64,000 bases of DNA from positions 1 to 64,000 of the forward strand of contig CAYVCQ010000005.1 in assembly GCA_964450405.1 (NCBI GenBank). The letters are read 5' to 3'. Position 1 is the first letter of the stretch. Each line of letters opens with the position of its first letter. Position numbers and translations under genes: made by a program. Positions 36,416 through 43,665 of the stretch are shown here, one piece after another. Source of the DNA: WRGT01 sp964450405 (GTDB lineage Bacteria; Spirochaetota; UBA4802; UBA5550). Under the pieces are notes generated by a model, which worked only from the letters and a program-made list of their open reading frames with translations, was not told where the DNA came from and searched no databases.

Positions 36416-36697
36416 TTGAAAATTCAAATAGACAGCCATACATCTGAAAGAGCTATAGAACGGGGAACTTCTGTTGCTGAAATTGAGGATGTAATCAATA
36501 ATGGTATTCCGATTAAAGCCAAACAGGAGAGATTGGGAAAAACAAAAGTATTCGATTTCAATCAGGAAAGAAATGGAAAATTTTATGATCAAAAACGGGT
36601 AGAAGTGTATTATATAATCGAATATGAAGTAATAATTACAGTAACAGTTTATGTATTCTATGGAAAATGGGAGAAGGAAAATGAACATACATTATAA
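36416..36697 (+). CDS. DUF4258 protein, putative toxin of a TA pair
   Basis: 93 residues, small alpha/beta protein: KIQIDSHTSERAIERGTSVA at the start (the HTSERAIERG pattern is the DUF4258 hallmark), then a strand-rich end VYYIIEYEVIITVTVYVFYG. Its fold group is related to RelE/BrnT-like toxins. The start is a TTG with AAGGA nine bases upstream; there is no better ATG. It overlaps the DUF2283 gene by 17 bases. The toxin role is a proposal based on the family and gene pairing. Confidence 0.8.
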   Translation: MKIQIDSHTSERAIERGTSVAEIEDVINNGIPIKAKQERLGKTKVFDFNQERNGKFYDQKRVEVYYIIEYEVIITVTVYVFYGKWEKENEHTL

Positions 36698-36887
36698 TAA
36701 TAAGACCGATCTTTTGTATATGCGACTTGATGATTCAAAGCATGAAATAACGAATAAAAGAATTTCAGATGATGTAGTTCTGGATATTGATGAGGAAGGA
36801 AAAATTATTGGAATTGAAATAATGGATGCTTCAAAAAACATCAATTTAAAAAATATTTTACCAGTAAATTATAGCGTACCTGCATAA
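36681..36887 (+). CDS. DUF2283 protein, putative antitoxin partner
   Basis: 68 residues from ATG 36681, chosen because GAGAAGGAAA lies just before it; the frame is open from 36651. DUF2283 pattern: IHYNNKTDLLYMRLDDSKHE, DDVVLDIDEEGKIIGIEIMD, and the closing ILPV. It overlaps the preceding DUF4258 gene by 17 bases, so translation is coupled. DUF4258-DUF2283 pairs are a recurring two-gene unit, thought to be a toxin-antitoxin system. Confidence 0.82.
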   Translation: MNIHYNNKTDLLYMRLDDSKHEITNKRISDDVVLDIDEEGKIIGIEIMDASKNINLKNILPVNYSVPA

Positions 36888-36896
36888 TAATAGTCT

Positions 36897-36955
36897 TGGG
36901 ATGTATGCCGAAAGGCGAGACCTGGCTTGAACGGTTGCGCCCAGTCTGACGCGGA
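36897..36955 (+). pseudogene. RHS core scrap
   Basis: The DNA GGCGAGACCTGGCTTGAACG followed by GTTGCGCCCAGTCTGA matches the RHS segment around 34241-34280 that encodes YGETWLERVAPNL, but is out of frame and ends at once. It is a leftover of another RHS copy. Confidence 0.7.
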
Positions 36956-37014
36956 TAATCAGTATATTTTGTAATCATGAACAGCCGCTGATGAAAGTTC
37001 AATTTCATACATGG

Positions 37015-37197
37015 TTAGCGTTTAACCATCTTCCATGATGAGGTTGTTTTTGACGATTCTTTAGCCCTGTCATAAGCGGCAACATCTTCAAGTTCTTCGA
37101 CGTATTCCACAAGTCGATCATAGTCCTTTTTGGTAAGGATTACATTTGTGGTATTTCCTTTTGTATCAACAATATACTTTTCTTTTACCTGTATCAT
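37015..37197 (-). CDS. orphan antitoxin-like protein (Phd/YefM- or RelB-like)
   Basis: 60 residues: KEKYIVDTKGNTTNVILTKK, then KDYDRLVEYVEELEDVAAYD and a charged tail KESSKTT. This is the typical layout of a small antitoxin: a short DNA-binding beta-alpha part followed by a long helix. AGGTAACCTA precedes the ATG. No toxin gene follows on the minus strand (36960-37015 holds only RHS scraps), so it is unpaired. A perfect 19-bp inverted repeat stands ten bases upstream of the start and is the likely operator it binds. Confidence 0.75.
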   Translation of the reverse strand: MIQVKEKYIVDTKGNTTNVILTKKDYDRLVEYVEELEDVAAYDRAKESSKTTSSWKMVKR

Positions 37198-37207
37198 TAG
37201 GTTACCT

Positions 37208-37250
37208 ATAATTGTAGTAATTATTAGATTATAATAATTACTACAATTAT
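37208..37250 (-). promoter_or_regulatory. perfect 19-bp inverted repeat, likely antitoxin operator
   Basis: ATAATTGTAGTAATTATTA (37208-37226), spacer GATTA, TAATAATTACTACAATTAT (37232-37250). All 19 positions pair. It lies ten bases upstream of the antitoxin start and contains TATAAT-like sequence, so a repressor bound here would cover the promoter. This is how antitoxins normally self-regulate; binding is inferred. Confidence 0.75.
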
Positions 37251-37352
37251 GTCAAATATGTTTTAATGTAATTTGAAAAAGTTCAATTCAGAATTACAGT
37301 TCACTGACTTGAAAGTTTAGGATTAATAGGAAAGAGTTCATGACAAAAAAAG

Positions 37353-37431
37353 GAGCGGAAACGAAGCCCGCGAAGGGCTGTTCGAGCCACGATGGCGATT
37401 AACAGCCCTTCAACAGATTCCGTAGACACAC
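37353..37431 (+). repeat. short duplicated segment, copy 2
   Basis: Second copy of the segment at 35651-35729 (shared GGGCTGTTCGAGCCACGATG and CCGTAGACACAC). Here it abuts the long repeat block directly, whereas in copy 1 a reversed element fragment and about 120 bases separate them. Confidence 0.75.
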
Positions 37432-37435
37432 GGCA

Positions 37436-37634
37436 AGTAAATACGGAAAAAGAAAAGTACAAACAGAAAATAAATGCAATACTAAAAGCCGCGACGGCGC
37501 ATGAGTCGCAAGCCCCCGGCGATTGAGGGTGTCGTTTCTTTTGCTTCTTTTCTTTGGACAAGCAAAGAAAAGAAGATACAGTGAGTGTGTAACACCGCAA
37601 ATCCAACTACGGCATAAAATGCCGTAACAGATTG
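37436..37634 (+). repeat. 198-bp direct repeat, copy 2
   Basis: Near-identical to 35990-36187, including both internal palindromes; one small difference is AGTAAATACGG here against AGTAATACGG in copy 1. It runs straight into the left flank of element copy C (ATTGACATTCC). Confidence 0.85.
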
Positions 37635-37832
37635 ACATTCCACCCCCTGTCCCCCGGAGGGGGCACGCAAAGTGAAATCATTAGTGAATTTATGAATCGT
37701 AACAATATTAAAAAATCTGCTTATCTCGTTGAGCCTGCAAAAGATCTTCAAAACATCATGACCGTGAAAGAATAAAACTAAAGCGATATAACTGATATAC
37801 CCGGTGCAACCGACCGGGGATACAGGGCAGGA
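37635..37832 (+). mobile_element. dispersed inverted-repeat element, copy C
   Basis: Left end CCCCCTGTCCCCCGGAGGGG at 37643; right end GTGCAACCGACCGGGGATAC at 37804-37827. It keeps the shared right flank (GATATAACTGATATACCCGG, GGGCAGGAAGATTTGAA), but the middle is shorter and diverged and the inner peptide frame is lost. Confidence 0.6.
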
Positions 37833-37869
37833 AGATTTGAATTAAAAAATTAATCCATATAGAAATAAA

Positions 37870-38200
37870 AAGTCATGTGCCGCCCGCAACAACGGACGAA
37901 ATCAGATATTATTTGACAGACCAGATTGACAGTGTAAGCATGGTGCTTTGCGGGCAGGGCAGGCCTCCCGAAAGTTTTGAGTATATGATATACGGCGAGA
38001 ACTGAATTGAACGGGTTGCGCCCAATCTGAAGGAAAAGCATAACCCGAAATACGACCATCAGGACGAGAGAAGTTCCTGACGAGGCAGAATGCCGGAAGG
38101 AAGGCCAACTCGCAGGAACCGGATACAGAAACTGATTTTTATTACTACAATGCACGCTATTACGACCCGGAAGTGAGCAGATTTGTAAGTGCAGATAAGG
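37870..38200 (+). pseudogene. RHS core remnant
   Basis: Decayed RHS C-terminal core: EIRYYLTDQIDSVSMVL, FEYMIYGEN then an in-frame stop, IERVAPNLKEKHNPKY, an insertion of about 50 bases containing GAGAAGTTCCTGACGAGGCA, and NSQEPDTETDFYYYNARYYD followed by PEVSRFVSADK. It parallels 34150-34400 of the larger copy. The frame runs out into the upstream region of the amidohydrolase gene. Confidence 0.85.
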
Positions 38201-38244
38201 CATTCGAAATTATTTTATACAAAATATAATTTTCATGGTGAAAA

Positions 38245-39120
38245 ATGATTATAGATATGCATTACCATCTCGATGAACGGATGATGACAGTTGAGTCGCT
38301 GCTGCAGAAGATGAAGGAAGCCGGTGTTGATAAGGCAGTACTTATGGCACAGATTGTAGATCCATTTCCTGAGCCGGGAGATTTTCTTATTGGCTTAGGC
38401 CAGTTTCTTCTCTATCATCGTTTGACAAGAAATATTGCAAAACTGCTGATTTCAAAATTTACCGATAAAGGAGAGGTTAAATTGCCATCGGGAAATTTTA
38501 GTATATACCCCGAGTTGGATAATGAAAAAGTCTTTTCAACAATAGAAAAATATCCTGATAAATTTTTCGGTTGGGTTTTTGTAAATCCCAATGGCAAAAA
38601 CGATCCGGTAATAGAATATAATAAATGGAAAAGTTCAAAGGGATTTATCGGTGTAAAGGCTCACTGTTTCTGGCACCGTTATACTCCAATTGAACTAAAA
38701 GCTGTGGCGGGGCTTGCCGCAAATGATGGAAAGCCTCTGCTTATGCACGCAGGGTTTGATGAACGGGGGGATTATCTTGCTTTAAGGAGAGAGATCCCGG
38801 AACTTAAAATTATCCTCGCTCATGCCGGTTTTCCTCAGTTCTCCGATACATGGAGAAGAATAAAATCGGACAAAAAAATCTTTATAGATTTCTCGGCAAA
38901 TAGTTATGTGAGTATAAAAACAATCAGGGATGCTGTTGAGTATATTGGACCGGAACGATGCCTCTTCGGCACAGATGGTCCCTTCGGTCACCGGCAGCAG
39001 GATGGTTCAATGGATTACGGATTTATTAAAAGAAGAATTGAAACACTGTTCCCGGATAAAGGTATTCAGAACAGAATTCTCGGAGAGAATTTTGCCGGGA
39101 TTGCAGGAATACAAATTTAA
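38245..39120 (+). CDS. amidohydrolase family 2 (TIM-barrel) protein
   Basis: 291 residues. Metal site residues are visible: HxH in DMHYHLD, His in PLLMHAGF, His in IILAHAGF and Asp in LFGTDGPF. This is the amidohydrolase-2 / ACMS decarboxylase-like branch, which hydrolyses or decarboxylates small rings; the substrate is unknown. GGTGAAAA precedes the ATG. It immediately follows the RHS island and is probably ancestral flank. The EamA transporter gene starts ten bases after its stop, so the two may handle one compound. Confidence 0.9.
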   Translation: MIIDMHYHLDERMMTVESLLQKMKEAGVDKAVLMAQIVDPFPEPGDFLIGLGQFLLYHRLTRNIAKLLISKFTDKGEVKLPSGNFSIYPELDNEKVFSTIEKYPDKFFGWVFVNPNGKNDPVIEYNKWKSSKGFIGVKAHCFWHRYTPIELKAVAGLAANDGKPLLMHAGFDERGDYLALRREIPELKIILAHAGFPQFSDTWRRIKSDKKIFIDFSANSYVSIKTIRDAVEYIGPERCLFGTDGPFGHRQQDGSMDYGFIKRRIETLFPDKGIQNRILGENFAGIAGIQI

Positions 39121-39130
39121 AATTAAAAAA

Positions 39131-40180
39131 ATGAAGATGAAAACAATTATAAATAAATACCCGGCATTTGTACTTGCCCTTTTATCTGCAGCATTATTCG
39201 GAGTTACCACCCCTGTAAATAAATACCTGTTGAACGGCATGAATCCTTTTTTTCTTGCAGGTCTTCTTTATCTAGGCGCGTCAATCGGTCTTTTCCCTGT
39301 AATCCTGGCAAGAGGTGAACTGGTTCAGCTTGCTAATCTGAACAGAAGTAATAAATTAAGACTTTCCGGTTCGATATTACTGGGGGGAATTCTCGGCCCG
39401 ATTTTAATTCTATCGGGACTGAAGTTTGCATCGGCCTCTTCGGTTTCATTGTGGCTTAATCTGGAACTGGCAGCAACGTCTGTTCTTGGATTTCTTTTTT
39501 TCAAAGATTATCTGGGGAAAAAAGGCTGGCTGGGAGTATTTATCGCGCTGATGTCGGGAGTTATACTTACAGTAAATGAGGGTCACCCGGGTATTATCTC
39601 TGCGCTTTTTGTAGCCTCAGCTTGTATATGCTGGGGATTTGATAATCACTTTACTGCTTTGATCGATGGAATCTCTGCGGTTCAGAGCACGTTTATTAAG
39701 GGGATATTCGCCGGAAGCATTAATACCTCTATCGGCTTTTATCTGTCAAATCAATCAATTACCAGGGAAACATTTTTTTATGCTCTTATACTTGGATGTT
39801 TTTCCTATGGTGTAAGCATAGTTCTATATATAATATCGGCACAGAAACTCGGCGCTATCAGGAGTCAGATAATATTTTCCAGTGCTCCGTTTTTCGGAGT
39901 ATTTTTTTCTATGATATTTCTATCTGAAGGGATAAGTCTTATTCAGATTGTTTCTTTTTTACTTTTTGTATTTTCAATTATTCTGATGATGTTTGAAAAG
40001 CACGAACATCGTCACCATCACCATGAAGTAGAGCACACTCATTTTCACAGACATGACGATCTGCACCATGATCATTATCACGAGAAAAAAGTTTTATATC
40101 ACGAACATCTGCATAAACATAAAAATGATGAACACTCGCATCCGCATCTGCCTGATATGCATCATAGGCATGAACACTAG
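39131..40180 (+). CDS. EamA/DMT family transporter with histidine-rich tail
   Basis: About 349 residues with ten spans in two EamA repeats (PAFVLALLSAALFGVTTPVN; later ISALFVASACICWGFDNHFT). The last ~60 residues are cytoplasmic-like and hold about 25 His (HEHRHHHHEVEHTHFH and so on), a metal-buffering or sensing tail. The frame is open from 38930, but that part overlaps the amidohydrolase gene; ATG 39131 (or 39137) starts right before the first span. Transport of a metal, a metal complex or a metal-regulated solute is suggested by the tail but not shown. DUF3024 follows. Confidence 0.88.
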   Translation: MKMKTIINKYPAFVLALLSAALFGVTTPVNKYLLNGMNPFFLAGLLYLGASIGLFPVILARGELVQLANLNRSNKLRLSGSILLGGILGPILILSGLKFASASSVSLWLNLELAATSVLGFLFFKDYLGKKGWLGVFIALMSGVILTVNEGHPGIISALFVASACICWGFDNHFTALIDGISAVQSTFIKGIFAGSINTSIGFYLSNQSITRETFFYALILGCFSYGVSIVLYIISAQKLGAIRSQIIFSSAPFFGVFFSMIFLSEGISLIQIVSFLLFVFSIILMMFEKHEHRHHHHEVEHTHFHRHDDLHHDHYHEKKVLYHEHLHKHKNDEHSHPHLPDMHHRHEH

Positions 40181-40214
40181 AAAATGATAAGGAAAGATAA
40201 ACTGGTGAAAGAAT

Positions 40215-40562
40215 ATGAGTTTTAACGAACTGGATCGTAAAAGAATTGAGAAAGAGATGAAAATATTTATTGAAAAGCGGAGACCACCTCTTGAATTAAG
40301 AAATGAGTTTGATTTAAGCTTCAGGGTTGAAGAGGATAGTATTATTATTTTTGAGATCAGACCGAGGTGGAACAATCCGGATGAAAAAATTGAGGGATCT
40401 GTTGCTAAGGCTACTTACATAAAAGGAAATAAAATCTGGAAGATATATTGGAAAAGAGCTGATTTAAAGTGGCATAAATACGATCCACTTCCGGAAGTTT
40501 TGACAGTCAGCGATTTCTTAAATGAAATAGATAAAGATCCGAATAGTTGTTTCTGGGGTTGA
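40215..40562 (+). CDS. DUF3024 protein
   Basis: 115 residues, soluble. It matches DUF3024 along its length: EKRRPPLELRNEFDLSFRVE, IIIFEIRPRWNNPDEK, AKATYIKGNKIWKIYWKRAD and the ending DKDPNSCFWG. Function unknown for the family. GGTGAAAGAAT precedes the ATG. It lies 34 bases after the EamA gene and 7 before the radical SAM gene, same strand. Confidence 0.9.
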   Translation: MSFNELDRKRIEKEMKIFIEKRRPPLELRNEFDLSFRVEEDSIIIFEIRPRWNNPDEKIEGSVAKATYIKGNKIWKIYWKRADLKWHKYDPLPEVLTVSDFLNEIDKDPNSCFWG

Positions 40563-40569
40563 AAATTTT

Positions 40570-41916
40570 GTGAATTTAACACTTATAAATCCTCCGATTG
40601 AAGACTTTTATGTAACCGGAATACGGCGTCAGCCATTGGGGCTTCTTTATGTTGCGTCGACTTTGAAAGCAGCCGGCTACAATCCTGTTCTATTGAATTT
40701 TCACAGCAGTAAAAAAAGTATAATGGAACTCCCCGCTGAATTCAGTTATCTAAAACCGTATATAGATAATCCGGATCCGGAGCTCCGCTTTCCATACAAA
40801 AATTACACGCATTACGGAATGAGCTGGCAGGAGATTGAACGCCAGATAAAAAATTCGCCGGCACAGATATATTTTATCTCATCGCTCTTTACAACGTACT
40901 ACAGAGAGACAGAACGGATAATTGAAATTATTCGTAAATATTATAAAAGTGCATATATCGCAATCGGTGGATATCACGCTTCACTCTACCCGGAATATTT
41001 TCTCAATGATACCGGAGCTGACTTTGTAATCTGCGGGGAGGGTGAGACTGCTTCTCTTGAGCTTGTGAGAGCAATTGAGAATGGAAACAATCTCCAGTCT
41101 GTAACCGGGCTTGTTTATCGCGATAATAGTAAAATAATAAAAAATCCGGTTTTGTCGAAACCGGATATCACACTCCTCCCTTATCCTTCAAGAGAACTTC
41201 TTCTTGAAAGGGACTTCAAGGTATACAGGAAAACATTTATATCTCTTATTGCTTCGAGAGGCTGTCCCAATAACTGTTCCTTCTGCACCGGTAAAATTAT
41301 ATGGGGAAGCGGGCGGAGAGAGCGCATTGCTGAAGATGTAATGAATGAGATAGCCCTGTGCGTCGGAAAGTATGGAGCTGAGATAATAAATTTTGAGGAT
41401 GATAATCTCTTCCCCACAAAAAAACGGGCCCATGAATTTCTGGAGCTGATAATCAGAGAGAGAGAAAAAAACGGCATCTACCCGGAACTCACAGCGATGA
41501 ATGGAATTTCACTTGAGAAGATGGATGATGACATTATTGTTCTTATGAAACGCGCAGGATTCAATGAACTGAACATCTCGCTTGTGTCGCATTCTGAGGA
41601 TATTCAGAAAAATGAAAGAAGGCCATTCAGCTCGGAAAAGTTTAAAAATACAGCAGAGTCGGCACGGCGACAGGGAATGAACGTCAGAGGATATTTTATT
41701 CTGGGACTTCCCGGACAGAGTATTGAAGAGATAAATGAAACAATCTCTTTTCTTAAGAGCATTGATGTGAAGGTATTTCCATCTGTATTCTATAATATCT
41801 ACTCTCAAAAAGAGGAATGGAAGATGCAGAGATCATCCGCTTTTTATAATGAGAACAAATTTGTCAGCCGCGACGATCTTTTCAGGAGTTTTAACAGATG
41901 TTTCTCCGATCTTTAA
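40570..41916 (+). CDS. B12-binding-type radical SAM protein
   Basis: 448 residues. Residues 1-180 form the cobalamin-binding-like Rossmann domain (TLINPPIEDFYVTGIRRQPL, GLLYVASTLKAAGY, AIGGYHASLYPEYFL, CGEGETASLELV); a radical SAM core follows with C232-x3-C236-x2-C239 in SRGCPNNCSFCTG. The C-terminal domain carries the family stretch RGYFILGLPGQSIEEINETI. This class includes methylases and cyclases such as BchE/HpnR types; the reaction cannot be assigned. It starts with GTG, seven bases after the DUF3024 stop, so the two are likely co-translated. Confidence 0.92.
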   Translation: MNLTLINPPIEDFYVTGIRRQPLGLLYVASTLKAAGYNPVLLNFHSSKKSIMELPAEFSYLKPYIDNPDPELRFPYKNYTHYGMSWQEIERQIKNSPAQIYFISSLFTTYYRETERIIEIIRKYYKSAYIAIGGYHASLYPEYFLNDTGADFVICGEGETASLELVRAIENGNNLQSVTGLVYRDNSKIIKNPVLSKPDITLLPYPSRELLLERDFKVYRKTFISLIASRGCPNNCSFCTGKIIWGSGRRERIAEDVMNEIALCVGKYGAEIINFEDDNLFPTKKRAHEFLELIIREREKNGIYPELTAMNGISLEKMDDDIIVLMKRAGFNELNISLVSHSEDIQKNERRPFSSEKFKNTAESARRQGMNVRGYFILGLPGQSIEEINETISFLKSIDVKVFPSVFYNIYSQKEEWKMQRSSAFYNENKFVSRDDLFRSFNRCFSDL

Positions 41917-41991
41917 TAAAATTCGGTTGATTTTTTCAACTGATCAGCCTATATTAAGGTGAGTTTCAAAAACTAATTTTTTTCGGGGTCA

Positions 41992-42008
41992 AAGGGGCTC
42001 AGCCCCTT
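41992..42008. repeat. short perfect palindrome
   Basis: AAGGGGCT C AGCCCCTT, an 8-bp stem, with GC-rich flanks (TTTCGGGGTC before, AAGCCCCGC after). No T run; probably a small intergenic repeat between the radical SAM gene and the HAMP gene. Confidence 0.4.
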
Positions 42009-42085
42009 ACTAAGCCCCGCAGGGTTCACCTCGGTTTCAGAAACATAGTTCCTGGAACCATATGTTTAAATAAAAAGGATAACAA

Positions 42086-42874
42086 ATGGTTCACCATAAA
42101 AAAGAGAAATCACGTCTAAAAAAGAAATTAACTCTATATTTTATTTTAATAGCGATTGTTTCAATCTCAGTCAGCGTTGAAATGATATTTGAATTCAGTT
42201 CTGCAAGGTTCAGAAACGATATTAGAAATAATCTTTTATTAGAGGTTAAGAAGGATGTTCCCGATGAACATCTCAATAAAATTAATATTGAAAAGCTTAA
42301 CAGCGCGATAAATGATCCGATCAGCGATCTAAGAAACAGAATGATTCTCCTTCTGCTTGTTGTGTTCGGCAGTATAGTCGGCGCTTTTGTTATGTTCGCC
42401 AGAGATATTGTCTCTCCAATGGATGGAATTGTTGAGGCGATAAAAAAAATTGCCGATGGAGATCTTACGGTGATTGTCCCTGTAATGTCGGAAGATGAGA
42501 TTGGTCAGATTGCATCACTGATTAACGACATGAACCTTAATCTACAGAATATGATAGTTCAGATACGTCAGGAAGTATCGAGACATAAAAATAAAATTCA
42601 AGCCACAACAGATGAGATTAATACTGTTTCGCAGAAAAATGCAGATGATATAATAGAAAATAAAACAATGAAAGTTTCAGATTTTAAAAAGATGATGAAA
42701 CTGAATATTGATGTAGGTAAGCTGCTGGAGATGATGCTTATTGATCTTGGATCTCTTGAGACCTTTGTTAAAATGTATAAGACCTATGCAGTACGCACAG
42801 AGATTAAACAGAGAGAGATAGATCAGGTACTCAATCAGTATAATGTAAAATTAGATTTTGAGGATGAAGTATAA
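42086..42874 (+). CDS. HAMP-domain membrane protein without output domain
   Basis: 262 residues: basic N-terminus, span at about 14-32, a short outer loop (33-83), span at 85-105, HAMP at about 107-160 (VSPMDGIVEAIKKIADGDLT, SEDEIGQIASLINDMN), then about 100 residues of helix with no recognised catalytic or signalling domain. It shares one base (TAATG) with the TauE-like gene, and a chemoreceptor-like gene follows. It may supply the HAMP/sensor half of a split receptor. AAGGATAACAA precedes the ATG. Confidence 0.85.
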   Translation: MVHHKKEKSRLKKKLTLYFILIAIVSISVSVEMIFEFSSARFRNDIRNNLLLEVKKDVPDEHLNKINIEKLNSAINDPISDLRNRMILLLLVVFGSIVGAFVMFARDIVSPMDGIVEAIKKIADGDLTVIVPVMSEDEIGQIASLINDMNLNLQNMIVQIRQEVSRHKNKIQATTDEINTVSQKNADDIIENKTMKVSDFKKMMKLNIDVGKLLEMMLIDLGSLETFVKMYKTYAVRTEIKQREIDQVLNQYNVKLDFEDEV

Positions 42875-43656
42875 TGAGTTTTCAGTACTGGTATATGTTT
42901 CCCGTGGCTGTTGTTGTTTCGATACTTGCAAATTCCTCCGGCTTTTCAGGGGGAGTTTTATTTCAGCCTATATACAATCTATTTCTGAATGTACCTATTC
43001 AGAATGCAGTGGCCACAGGTATTGCAACGGAGACCATCGGAATGACAAGCGGCGCACTGAGATATATCTATTACAAGATGGTTGATCTTCCCATTGCATT
43101 CACAATGATTATGCTTACAATACCCGGCGTGGTTCTGGGTAATCATGCGCTTATAGTAATAAACGGAGATCTCCTCAAACTGGTACTTGGTTTTATTATT
43201 ATCCTCATCGCATCAATGCAGTTTACCAATGCCCTTCAAAGATCATTCGGTAAAAGGGATAGTGTTCCAATTGAAGATATTTATCCCTTTATGTGGATTC
43301 CCCCTATCAGCGGATTTTTCTCCGCAGCGACAGGAACCGGAGTCTGTGAAATTTCCCAGCCGCTGCTCGAAAAAGGATTAAATCTTAAAACTAAAAGAGC
43401 CAATGCAACGGCCATAATGATTGAGGCAACTGCCGATTGGATTATTACTATATTAAATATTCATGCTGGATTTATAATGTGGGAGATCTGGATATTCACT
43501 GGAACCGGGGTTATAATCGGCGGTCAGATCGGTCCGTATGTTTCAAGGTTTCTGCCGGAAAGATTAATAAAAATTGTTTTTTCGATTTCGATAATTATTA
43601 TCGGAATGTTCTATGTATATAAAGGATATCTCTGGCTGATGAAAGGCCGGGCATAA
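42874..43656 (+). CDS. TauE/SafE family transporter
   Basis: 260 residues with about seven to eight spans. Family features: an early small-residue helix NSSGFSGGVLFQPIYNL, the repeat SGFFSAATGTGVCEISQPLL and TKRANATAIMIEATADWI. TauE/SafE proteins export sulphite, sulphoacetate or related anions, or import similar compounds. It overlaps the HAMP gene by one base and ends nine bases before the chemoreceptor gene, so all three form one unit: transport coupled to sensing is a fair inference. Confidence 0.9.
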   Translation: MSFQYWYMFPVAVVVSILANSSGFSGGVLFQPIYNLFLNVPIQNAVATGIATETIGMTSGALRYIYYKMVDLPIAFTMIMLTIPGVVLGNHALIVINGDLLKLVLGFIIILIASMQFTNALQRSFGKRDSVPIEDIYPFMWIPPISGFFSAATGTGVCEISQPLLEKGLNLKTKRANATAIMIEATADWIITILNIHAGFIMWEIWIFTGTGVIIGGQIGPYVSRFLPERLIKIVFSISIIIIGMFYVYKGYLWLMKGRA

Positions 43657-43665
43657 GAATTATTT

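Noticed and set aside
38930..39130. 67-codon N-terminal extension of the EamA gene
   Set aside because: It overlaps the end of the amidohydrolase gene in another frame; the first span of the transporter follows ATG 39131 directly.
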